Below are positions 52,190-60,081 of a stretch of DNA of 64,000 nucleotides, in pieces. The stretch lies in NCBI GenBank assembly GCA_040220135.1, contig JAVJTT010000025.1, positions 124,001-188,000 on the forward strand, read 5' to 3'. The DNA is from CAJXMH01 sp040220135 (GTDB lineage: Bacteria; Bacteroidota; Bacteroidia; Flavobacteriales_E; Vicingaceae). Made by a program: the position numbers and the translations under genes. Each line of letters opens with the position of its first letter. The stretch's first letter is position 1. The notes under the pieces are model-generated. The model saw only the letters and a program-made list of their open reading frames with translations. It did no database searches and was not told the origin of the DNA.

Positions 52190-53026
52190 ATGAAAAAGAT
52201 TTTAATTCCTACCGATTTTTCTCAAAATGCAAAAAAAGCAACAGACTATGCGTTGTCTCTCTTTACCGAAAAAGATATAGAAGTAACGCTTTTAAATACT
52301 TTTTACATTCCTTATTCGGCACACGATGTGGCTTATTCTATAAATGATGTTACCTATGATAATGCAAAACAACTGTTTGAGGCAGAGCAAAAACGAATCA
52401 AAAGAAAATTTCCTGATCTAAAGCCTACTATAAAGACAGACTTCTCTATTGGAGAGGTTGTTAACGTCGTTAACTCAATGGAGAGAAAAGAGGCCTACGA
52501 TTTAATCGTAATGGGAACCAAAGGTGCTAGTGGCTTGGCGGAGGTATTTGTAGGGAGTAGAACTTCGGAAATGATTAGAAGCGTAAAAACACCTGTATTG
52601 GCCATTCCTGAAGATGCAACATTTAATCCTCCTAAACGAATCTTATTTGCGGCTGACGAAAAGTTAATTGATCGGAAAGTAGATATGGATATACTGAAGG
52701 AAATTGCTAATAAGCACCACTCAACAATAGATGCATTGTATATCTCAGATAGCGATGAGAATAAAGAAACCATTGAAAAATTTATTGACTATGAGTTGAA
52801 TCTAAATTTCGTGGACATACCACATGAATTAAGAATGAAGCGAGGCGATAATGTAGAAAAAGCAATTCAAGAATATACAGAAAACTACCCGATTGATTTA
52901 GTCGCTATGATTACCACCAAAGGCAATCTATTCCACAATATATTTCACAAAAGTGTTACAAAGCGTGTAGTAATGCACACTAAAATGCCACTTTTAGTAA
53001 TGCATACTAACCTTAAAAACGATTAA
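52190..53026 (+). CDS. Universal stress protein, two UspA domains
   Basis: 278 residues. Domain 1 (KKILIPTDFSQNAKKATDYAL) keeps the ATP motif G-2x-G-9x-G-S (GTKGASGLAEVFVGS); domain 2 (PKRILFAADEKLIDR...VAMITTKGNLFHNIFHKSVTKRV) ends with the xxFHKS tail shared by the island Usps. First gene of an operon with the TerB-like, HMA and ribonuclease genes. Confidence 0.95.
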   Translation: MKKILIPTDFSQNAKKATDYALSLFTEKDIEVTLLNTFYIPYSAHDVAYSINDVTYDNAKQLFEAEQKRIKRKFPDLKPTIKTDFSIGEVVNVVNSMERKEAYDLIVMGTKGASGLAEVFVGSRTSEMIRSVKTPVLAIPEDATFNPPKRILFAADEKLIDRKVDMDILKEIANKHHSTIDALYISDSDENKETIEKFIDYELNLNFVDIPHELRMKRGDNVEKAIQEYTENYPIDLVAMITTKGNLFHNIFHKSVTKRVVMHTKMPLLVMHTNLKND

Positions 53027-53027
53027 A

Positions 53028-53402
53028 ATGGACGGAGTAGAAAGATTATATTATGCCTTGGGCGAATTAGCCTATGCGGTAGCAAGGGCAGATGGACAAA
53101 TCAATTTTGAGGAACGAAATAAATTGCATGACATTGTGGTAAAAGAAGCAAAATGCCACAACTACAGTTTCAATGTTTCTGAAATTATATTTCACATTTT
53201 GCAAAAGGAAAAAATCTTAACCATAGAAGATAATTATCGTTCTGCCATGAAAGAAATTGAAATCTGCAGCAATTTTTTAACTGACGATATGAAAGCTGAA
53301 TTTGTGGCAGTTTTAGATAAAGTTGCTAGGGCTTTTGATTCTGTAACCGTTGAAGAGCGGGATGTAATTGAACGCTTTAGAAGTGACATTGATAAAATTT
53401 AA
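53028..53402 (+). CDS. TerB-like protein
   Basis: 124 residues: VERLYYALGELAYAVARADGQINFEERNKLHDIVVKEA and DDMKAEFVAVLDKVARAFDSVTVEERDVIERF fit the TerB fold (two helical halves with ADG...EE metal or charge motif). Family members act in tellurite and general stress responses. Starts one base after the usp stop; ends 10 bases before the HMA start. Confidence 0.8.
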   Translation: MDGVERLYYALGELAYAVARADGQINFEERNKLHDIVVKEAKCHNYSFNVSEIIFHILQKEKILTIEDNYRSAMKEIEICSNFLTDDMKAEFVAVLDKVARAFDSVTVEERDVIERFRSDIDKI

Positions 53403-53412
53403 AGGAATTTCT

Positions 53413-53700
53413 ATGAATGAGTTAAGCTTAGAAATAGAGAACCTAAAGTGTAATGGATGCGGAATTACAATCAGCAATGCTATACTCAAATTAAACGGAG
53501 TGCATGAAGTTGACATAGATCATGAAAATTCAATCGTAAACATCGTTTTTGTAGGTTCTGAAGAGATGAAAAAAAAGGTGATTGAAAAGAAATTAGCTCA
53601 ATTGGGATATCCTATAAAAGGCACGGGAAATACTATTCATAAAGCCAAATCTTATGTGAGCTGTGCGATTGGAAAAATGACAGAAAAAACAGAAAGATGA
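53413..53700 (+). CDS. Heavy-metal-associated (HMA) domain protein
   Basis: About 95 residues from MNELSLEIENLKCNGCG (53413); a longer open frame would begin inside the TerB gene. CxxC metal site C13/C16 in KCNGCGITI, then the ferredoxin-like fold (AILKLNGVHEVDIDHENSIVNI...KKLAQLGYPI) and a further Cys (SYVSCAIGKM) in the tail. Probably a small soluble copper or zinc chaperone. ATGA overlap with the ribonuclease gene. Confidence 0.9.
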   Translation: MNELSLEIENLKCNGCGITISNAILKLNGVHEVDIDHENSIVNIVFVGSEEMKKKVIEKKLAQLGYPIKGTGNTIHKAKSYVSCAIGKMTEKTER

Positions 53701-55097
53701 AGATACAGTTTTATGGAGCCACACAGGAAGTTACAGGCAGTAAACACCTGATAACGTTGAAAAACGATAAAAAAATATTGCTCGATTGCGGCATGTTCCA
53801 AGGAAGAGGTGCTGAAAGTGCAGTTAAAAATCGCCATTTAGGTTTTGAACCCATTGCTATTGACTATCTCATTTTATCGCATGCCCATATTGACCATTCA
53901 GGTTTAATTCCTTTGTTGGTAAAGCAAGGTTTTAAAGGGAAAATTTATTGTACACAAGCTACTTTGGATCTATGCAAAATTATGTTGGCAGACAGCGCAC
54001 ACATTCAAGAATCTGAAATTGAATACATTAATAAAAAACGAGCAGAAGAGAAAAAGAAAGCTCTGAAACCGCTTTACGATTTAGAAGATGTATATGAATG
54101 TTGGCAGCACTTTAGAACCTTAGCTTACAATGAAAAAACGAGAATAGATGAAGACTTTTCATTGGAATTTACAGATGCGGGACACATTTTGGGAGCTGCC
54201 GTAATCAACCTTCAGATCAAGGAAGACAACAAAACTCATCGTTTAGCCTATACCGGAGACATTGGTAGATACATCAATAAAATTCTACGTATACCACAAG
54301 CCTTTCCACAAGCAGATACTATTATTTGTGAAAGCACCTATGGCAATAAATTGCACGAATCCTTAGACGATGCGAGAAACAAACTAAAAGAAGTGGTTCA
54401 ACAAGTCTGTTTTGAAAACAAGGGCAAACTGATTATTCCTGCTTTTAGCATTGGCAAAACACAAGAATTGGTCTACACCTTGAATAAATTAGGCATCAAT
54501 AATGGAGAGCATAAAATAAAGGTTTTTGTAGACAGTCCATTAGCGATCAATGCTACAGACATTATGAAAAACCACTATGAATGTTTTGGGGAATCTACCA
54601 AAACGTTTATGAAAAAAGGAGCTGATCCTTTTGGGTTCGATCAATTGTACTACGTAAGAGAGGCGGAACGATCCAAGGCGATTAACCATTTACAAGAACC
54701 CTGCATCATTATTTCTGCTTCAGGCATGGCAGATGCCGGAAGAATAAAACATCACTTGGCAAATGGTATTGAGGACGAACGAAACGGTATCTTAATCATT
54801 GGTTACAGTGAGCCTTCTTCTTTAAGCGGAAGGTTGCAGCGAGGCGATAAAAAGGTAAGCATTTATGGAGTTCCTTATACGGTAAAAGCTGCTGTGCATT
54901 CCATTGACTTCTTTAGTGCCCATGCTGATTACAATGAACTGTTGCAATTTCTATCTTGTCAGAACAAGCAAATCCTTCAAAATATTTTTTTGGTGCATGG
55001 AAATATAACTGCCTTAAGCGAATTCAAAGAAACCTTAGAGCATAAAGATTACCATGAGGTAACTATTGCAGAAAAGGAAAAGGAGTATTTTGTGTAG
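53697..55097 (+). CDS. MBL-fold beta-CASP ribonuclease (RNA specificity domain)
   Basis: 466 residues: metallo-beta-lactamase motif SHAHIDHSG, further zinc ligands in DAGHILGAA and YTGDIGR, the beta-CASP domain (GKLIIPAFSIGKTQELVYTLNKL, DSPLAINATDIM), then SASGMADAGRIKHHL and the C-terminal motif AHADYNELL. Such enzymes cleave RNA in the cytosol and in archaea resemble CPSF73. It closes the usp-terB-HMA operon and abuts the convergent regulator gene. Confidence 0.93.
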   Translation: MKIQFYGATQEVTGSKHLITLKNDKKILLDCGMFQGRGAESAVKNRHLGFEPIAIDYLILSHAHIDHSGLIPLLVKQGFKGKIYCTQATLDLCKIMLADSAHIQESEIEYINKKRAEEKKKALKPLYDLEDVYECWQHFRTLAYNEKTRIDEDFSLEFTDAGHILGAAVINLQIKEDNKTHRLAYTGDIGRYINKILRIPQAFPQADTIICESTYGNKLHESLDDARNKLKEVVQQVCFENKGKLIIPAFSIGKTQELVYTLNKLGINNGEHKIKVFVDSPLAINATDIMKNHYECFGESTKTFMKKGADPFGFDQLYYVREAERSKAINHLQEPCIIISASGMADAGRIKHHLANGIEDERNGILIIGYSEPSSLSGRLQRGDKKVSIYGVPYTVKAAVHSIDFFSAHADYNELLQFLSCQNKQILQNIFLVHGNITALSEFKETLEHKDYHEVTIAEKEKEYFV

Positions 55098-55113
55098 AGG
55101 ATAGAAGTGGGTT

Positions 55114-56169
55114 TTACCAAATCTTCTCTAATCCCTTTTTATCTTTGATATATATTTCTTTGCCCTTCATTTCAATTAAGCCTTCTTGCTTAAAATCGGC
55201 AATGGTTCTAATCACAGATTCAGAGGCAGTACCTACCATGTTCGCCAAATCGGCTCTCAGTATATCAATGCAGTATTCATCGTTGTCTGCTCCGTAACGC
55301 TCCTTGAGTTCTAACAAAGCATTTGCGGATCTCTTACGCACTGAATCATACGCCAAGCTCAGCAGCTTCTTTTCTCGCTCTATGAGGTCGTTTGAAATCA
55401 TTTTAATGAATTTGGAGGCTACATCTCTGTTTTTCTCAATCAGCCTTAAAAAATCATGTTTGGAAATTTTTATCACTTCAGATTCTTCCAAGCAAACAGT
55501 ACTCTCATCGTATGCTCTGCCTTCCATAATTGGTAGATAGCCAAAAAAATCTCCGGCTTTCATCAATCCCGTAATGTATTCCTTGGCGTCGTCATTGATT
55601 TTGTAGGTCTTTACTTTTCCTTTGGTTAGTAAAAAAACGGCATTGGGAGAATCGCCCTCATAATACAGGGTATCTTGCTTTTTATATGTTCTTGTTTGTT
55701 TCGAAGCTGTCAACTCTCCTAGCTCTTTCAAGCCTTTTGCTTGCTCTACAAAGTCATTCAATCCTTCTGCATCTCGAGTGAATGTTTGTTTAAAAGCATT
55801 GCTTCGTTTTAACCTTCCTTCGATGGCATTCAGTAGATCCATTTCTTCATACGGCTTGGTCAAATAGTCATCAGCTCCCAAAGCCATGCCTTTTCTACGA
55901 TCTGTTTTTTCCGTTTTTGCGGTTAAAAAAATAAAGGGAATGGCAGAGGTTTCAGGGTCTTTCCCCAATAAATACAACACCCCATAACCGTCTAGTTCAG
56001 GCATCATGATGTCACAGATAATTAGATCGGGCTTTTCTGCTTTCGCTTTCTGAACACCAATCTTACCATTTTCAGCCGTAATCATCTCGTAATTTGCCAT
56101 CTCCAAAATCTCTTCGGTGTTCTCTCTTATGGCTTCATCGTCTTCTATCAGTAAAATTTTCTGTTTCAT
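55114..56169 (-). CDS. Response regulator fused to a Crp/Fnr DNA-binding module
   Basis: 351 residues. Receiver domain 1-125: D53 (IICDIMMPELDG), T83, K105 (LTKPYEEMD). A cNMP-binding-like jelly roll spans about 150-265 (DTLYYEGDSPNAVFLLTKGKVKTYK...GDFFGYLPIM), then a Crp-type winged helix. Its recognition helix reads MVGTASESVIRTI: E317 and R321 occupy the positions that read TGA half-sites in Crp and Fnr, while S316 replaces Crp Arg180. No N-terminal Fe-S Cys cluster as in Fnr, so oxygen sensing must come from the kinase. Three bases after the kinase gene. Confidence 0.93.
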   Translation of the reverse strand: MKQKILLIEDDEAIRENTEEILEMANYEMITAENGKIGVQKAKAEKPDLIICDIMMPELDGYGVLYLLGKDPETSAIPFIFLTAKTEKTDRRKGMALGADDYLTKPYEEMDLLNAIEGRLKRSNAFKQTFTRDAEGLNDFVEQAKGLKELGELTASKQTRTYKKQDTLYYEGDSPNAVFLLTKGKVKTYKINDDAKEYITGLMKAGDFFGYLPIMEGRAYDESTVCLEESEVIKISKHDFLRLIEKNRDVASKFIKMISNDLIEREKKLLSLAYDSVRKRSANALLELKERYGADNDEYCIDILRADLANMVGTASESVIRTIADFKQEGLIEMKGKEIYIKDKKGLEKIW

Positions 56170-56172
56170 GAC

Positions 56173-57435
56173 TTAATTATTTTCTGTTGTTGAATAGCAA
56201 GGCAGTTGGATGTAAAACGTACTACCAACGTTTTCTTCACTCTTATAGTCAATGGTTCCGCCCAATAAATGTACGTATTGCTGCACAATGTTTAAGCCCA
56301 AACCTGTTCCTTGAATATTGCTTGCATTCTTAGCTCGAAAGAATCGCTCAAATAAATGTTGTTGTTCTTCTTTTGGAATCCCCATACCTTCATCTTGAAT
56401 GGAAAGACTCAACCCTTTTTCCATCAATTCGCTAGTAACAATTATCTTTTTTTCTTCAGCGGTGTATTTTATAGCATTGGAAAGTAAGTTCAATAAAATG
56501 TTCTTGACTAACTGAGGATCACTAAAAAGCTCTTGGGCTGCACCCTGTTGTTTCAAGACCAATTCTTGTCCTATTTTTTTCAATTGACTTGCCTCTTCTA
56601 CTATTTCTGTTAAAAAGGAAGGAAAATCAAAATTAGTAGGATGGCATTTTACTTTACCTGCTTGTAATTTGTCCAAGGATAAAAAATCATTGAGAATATT
56701 TGTCAGGTTTTGGACCGAAGTACGAATTCGACGAACATGTTTTTGTTTTTTCTCCTCTTGCTCTATGGTTTTATATTTACCGATCAAAGTTATGGATGAA
56801 AGAATACTAGTGAGTGGAGTTCTAAATTCATGAGAAGCCATAGAGACAAAGCGAGATTTCAACTCGCCCAATTCTAACTCCTTTTTTAAAGCCTTTTGAA
56901 TCTCATTTTCTGCTTCTTTTCGTTTTGCAATTTCCTCTTCTAATTGCTGATTCACAAATTGGGTTTCTTCAATAACCTGAGCCAAATCTTCCGTTCGTTC
57001 TTTTATTTTGCTTTCTAATTTTTCCGTTAAGTCTAATAACTCATTCTCCGCTTTTTTTTGGTCACTAATGTCATGGATAAAACCTGTAAAAATAGTTTTC
57101 GACTTCAACTTAACTTCACTTACTGACAAGCGAAATGGAAAGGTTTTACCGTCCTTTCGCAAACCTTCTACCTCTCTGCCAATACCAATAATTTTCTTTT
57201 TCCCACTGTCTTTGTAGTTCTGTAAGTAACTATCATGTTCTCGCCTATGAGGTTGTGGCATGAGCATGCTAATGTTATTGCCAATAACTTCCTCAGCACG
57301 ATAACCAAAAAGTTGAGATGCAGCCGGATTTATTGATTCTATCATACCTTGGTAACTAATGGTAATAATACCATCTACCGAAGCATCAAAAATAGCTCGT
57401 GCCCTTAGTTCATCTTCTTGTTTCGCTTTCTCCAT
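56173..57435 (-). CDS. Soluble PAS histidine kinase, FixL-like
   Basis: 420 residues without membrane segment. PAS 10-125 closely follows the FixL heme PAS: MLMPQPHRREHDSYLQNY, then KIIGIGREVEGLRKDGKTFP and TGFIHDISDQ. H67 aligns with the heme-ligand H200 of Bradyrhizobium FixL and R87 with R220, though FixL R206 is Asn here. A coiled coil (125-200), HisKA with H202 (ASHEFRTPLTSI) and HATPase_c (LLNLLSNAIKY, DEGMGIP, GTGLGLNIV) follow. Cognate regulator directly downstream. Proposed oxygen sensor; by-sequence only. Confidence 0.93.
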   Translation of the reverse strand: MEKAKQEDELRARAIFDASVDGIITISYQGMIESINPAASQLFGYRAEEVIGNNISMLMPQPHRREHDSYLQNYKDSGKKKIIGIGREVEGLRKDGKTFPFRLSVSEVKLKSKTIFTGFIHDISDQKKAENELLDLTEKLESKIKERTEDLAQVIEETQFVNQQLEEEIAKRKEAENEIQKALKKELELGELKSRFVSMASHEFRTPLTSILSSITLIGKYKTIEQEEKKQKHVRRIRTSVQNLTNILNDFLSLDKLQAGKVKCHPTNFDFPSFLTEIVEEASQLKKIGQELVLKQQGAAQELFSDPQLVKNILLNLLSNAIKYTAEEKKIIVTSELMEKGLSLSIQDEGMGIPKEEQQHLFERFFRAKNASNIQGTGLGLNIVQQYVHLLGGTIDYKSEENVGSTFYIQLPCYSTTENN

Positions 57436-57514
57436 TTATCAGATGAAGTTAAGCTTTTCCTTCTAAGTCAAAGATAGTTGCAATTGAGCTTAATGATAAT
57501 AACCATAAATTCAA

Positions 57515-57528
57515 CTGACGATCGTCAG
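57515..57528. promoter_or_regulatory. Crp/Fnr-type box between the kinase and the Mla-like operon
   Basis: CTGACGATCGTCAG, a perfect 14-base palindrome. Toward the Mla-like operon TAGTTTTG ends at 57558 (30 bases beyond the box). Toward the kinase TATCTTTG ends at 57469 (46 bases). Suggests autoregulation plus control of the transport operon. Confidence 0.7.
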
Positions 57529-57572
57529 TTTTTGCATGAATTACAGGCATTAGTTTTGAAAAAAGATAAACT

Positions 57573-58355
57573 GTGGCTAACTCTTCCTCATCTTTTAAAT
57601 CATTCAAGCAATTCTTCTTTTTGGTAGGAGACATTAGTCGATTCGCTGCTCGTTTTTTTAGAGAAGGATTCAAGCCTCCATTTGAGTGGAAAGAAGTGAT
57701 GCGACAATCTGTTGAAATTGGTTACCGGTCTTTGCCCTTAGTCGGCATTACCGCCTTTATTATGGGTTTGGTGTTGACCATTCAATCGAGACCTACTTTG
57801 GTCGAATTTGGTGCTGAATCGTGGTTGCCTGCCATGGTTTCTGTTTCCATTATTCGTGAAATTGGTCCGGTTATTACCGCCTTGATTTGTGCAGGGAAAA
57901 TTGGTTCTCGTATTGGAGCCGAATTGGGTTCTATGAAAGTAACCGAGCAAATAGATGCCATGGAAGTATCAGGAACCAATCCCTTTAAATACTTAGTAAC
58001 AACACGAATTTTATCTACCACACTTATGTTGCCTTTACTCGTCATTTTAGCAGATGCCATTGCTCTTTATGGAGCTTATTTGGGGGTAAACATTAAAGGA
58101 GCAGTTAGTTCACAACTATTTTTTAATCAGGTTATAGAGTCCTTAGAGTTCAGTGATATTATTCCATCCATTGTAAAAAGTTTCTTCTTTGGATTCGCTA
58201 TCGGATTAATTGGTTGTTACATGGGATACAACTCAAAAAAGGGAACAGAAGGTGTTGGAAAATCTGCCAATTCAGCAGTAGTGGTTGCTTCCTTAATGGT
58301 ATTTATTTTGGACTTAGTAGCCGTGCAAATAACAGATCTTTTCTATGAATTATAA
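57573..58355 (+). CDS. mlaE: MlaE-like ABC lipid transporter permease (GTG start)
   Basis: 260 residues: an amphipathic N-terminus, then about five membrane helices with family segments SLPLVGITAFIMGLVLTIQSRPTLVEFGAESWLPAMVSVSIIREIGPVITALICAGKIGSRIGAELGSMKVTEQIDAMEVSG. GTG at 57573 is the only start; a stop lies two codons upstream. Overlaps mlaF by 11 bases. Part of a phospholipid shuttle between the membranes. Confidence 0.93.
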   Translation: MANSSSSFKSFKQFFFLVGDISRFAARFFREGFKPPFEWKEVMRQSVEIGYRSLPLVGITAFIMGLVLTIQSRPTLVEFGAESWLPAMVSVSIIREIGPVITALICAGKIGSRIGAELGSMKVTEQIDAMEVSGTNPFKYLVTTRILSTTLMLPLLVILADAIALYGAYLGVNIKGAVSSQLFFNQVIESLEFSDIIPSIVKSFFFGFAIGLIGCYMGYNSKKGTEGVGKSANSAVVVASLMVFILDLVAVQITDLFYEL

Positions 58356-59103
58356 GCAAGAAATAGAGGAGCCAAACAATGCTATTGAAATTCATGAACT
58401 GCGAAAATCCTTCGGCAGCAACCATGTTATCAATGGATTCAATCTCGATGTAAAAGAACAAGAAAGCGTAGCGGTCTTAGGACAATCAGGCAGCGGAAAG
58501 TCTGTATTGATAAAGTGTGTTATTGGTTTGATTAAAGCTGATTCGGGAAGCATAAAAGTATTGGGGAAAGATGTATTGAATTTAAAGCAAGCCCAATTGG
58601 ATGAGGTAAGAACTAAAATTGGATTTCTTTTTCAAAGCAATGCCCTTTATGATTCCATGACCGTTCGAGAAAACTTAGAATTCCCGTTAAGAAGATTACG
58701 ACTGATGGAGTCGAAACTGAAAACGGAAAAATTAGTGAAAGAAGCTTTAGAAGATGTAAATCTTCCGAATACCATCGACTTAATGCCGTCAGAATTATCA
58801 GGTGGAATGAAAAAACGGATCAGCATTGCACGAACACTCATTATTAGACCTAAAATTATTTTGTACGATGAACCCACCACAGGATTAGATCCCATAACTT
58901 CTAAAGAAATTAATGTGTTGATGAATAAAGTACATGAAAAGTATCAAACCTCTTCAGTCATTATTTCTCATGACTTGGGTTGCATTCAGCGAACGGCTGA
59001 TCGAATAATTATTTTAAAGAATGGAATTAACTACAAAGAAGGAACTTTCTCTGAATTGAAAAACTCAAGCGACCCTTGGGTCAACGCCTTTTTTAATACC
59101 TAA
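58345..59103 (+). CDS. mlaF: MlaF-like ABC ATPase
   Basis: 252 residues: Walker A GQSGSGKS, Q-loop FLFQSNALYDSMTVREN, signature LSGGMKKR, Walker B IILYDEPTTGLDP, H-loop ISHDL. The SNALYDSMTV Q-loop stretch and GGMKKR are characteristic of Mla/Ttg2 ATPases. Cytosolic subunit of the lipid transporter. Confidence 0.95.
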   Translation: MNYKQEIEEPNNAIEIHELRKSFGSNHVINGFNLDVKEQESVAVLGQSGSGKSVLIKCVIGLIKADSGSIKVLGKDVLNLKQAQLDEVRTKIGFLFQSNALYDSMTVRENLEFPLRRLRLMESKLKTEKLVKEALEDVNLPNTIDLMPSELSGGMKKRISIARTLIIRPKIILYDEPTTGLDPITSKEINVLMNKVHEKYQTSSVIISHDLGCIQRTADRIIILKNGINYKEGTFSELKNSSDPWVNAFFNT

Positions 59104-59108
59104 ATAGC

Positions 59109-60080
59109 ATGAATGAAACAAGCAACAATTTGAAACTTGGCATTTTTATAAGCATTGGAACAATATGCTTTATTCTCGCCCTGTATTACTTGGGAGCCAA
59201 GCAAAATCTATTTGGAGGAACCTTCGAAATAAAAACCACATTTAACAATGTAAACGGACTACAAAAAGGCAATAATGTTCGCTTTTCAGGAATTGATGTG
59301 GGCACTGTAAAAGAGGTACTTATCCTTAGCGATACCACCATAGAAGTAACCATGATGGTGGAAGACGATATTCAAGCCTTCATTAAAAAAGATGCTATTG
59401 CTTCTTTGGGAAACGACGGCTTAATGGGTAACAAATTGGTAAACATAAGCCCGGGTAATGCAATTACTGAAAGGATAGAAGAAGGAGAACGTTTGCCCTC
59501 TATTAATGAATTGGACGCTGATGACATGTTGCGACGCTTGGAGCAAACTAACCGTAACATTTCATTGATTACTGAAAGCTTAGTCGGGATCGCTCAAAAG
59601 ATTGATGGCGGCGAGGGAACACTTGGAAAATTATTAAACGATAGTAGTATGTCGACTGATTTAAGCCTGAGTATGAGGAATATTCGGGAGCTGAGTCAAC
59701 AAACGGCTCGAATATCAAAGTCTATCAATAAAAGCTTGAGCAACTTAGAATCGAAGGATAATACGCTAGGTTTACTGTTAAACGATACTTCTATGGCAGC
59801 CGACTTACAAACTGCCATGAAAGAATTAAGGCAGTTCAGCAGCAACACCGAACAAATTACTACCGACTTAAAATTGATTGTAAGCGAAATTCAATCGGGC
59901 AAAGGTACAGTTGGCACTTTACTTTCAGATTCTCTAGCGAACTTAAACATGCAACAAAGCTTGCATAACCTTCAAGAAGGCTCTAAAGCTTTTAATGAAA
60001 ACATGGAAGCCTTAAAACATAATTTTTTATTCCGCAGGTATTTTAAGAAACAAGAAAAAGTAAAGCAAGAAAGTCATTAA
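59109..60080 (+). CDS. mlaD: MCE domain (MlaD-like) substrate-binding protein
   Basis: 323 residues: one N-terminal membrane helix (LGIFISIGTICFILALYYL), an MCE domain near 40-115 (FEIKTTFNNVNGLQKGNNVRFSGIDVGTVKEV...ASLGNDGLMGNKLVNI), then a long helical tail with repeats of the type GTLGKLLNDSSMSTDL / NTLGLLLNDTSMAADL / GTVGTLLSDSLANL. Periplasmic, binds lipid and forms hexameric rings. Follows mlaF by 5 bases. Confidence 0.94.
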   Translation: MNETSNNLKLGIFISIGTICFILALYYLGAKQNLFGGTFEIKTTFNNVNGLQKGNNVRFSGIDVGTVKEVLILSDTTIEVTMMVEDDIQAFIKKDAIASLGNDGLMGNKLVNISPGNAITERIEEGERLPSINELDADDMLRRLEQTNRNISLITESLVGIAQKIDGGEGTLGKLLNDSSMSTDLSLSMRNIRELSQQTARISKSINKSLSNLESKDNTLGLLLNDTSMAADLQTAMKELRQFSSNTEQITTDLKLIVSEIQSGKGTVGTLLSDSLANLNMQQSLHNLQEGSKAFNENMEALKHNFLFRRYFKKQEKVKQESH

Positions 60081-60081
60081 A

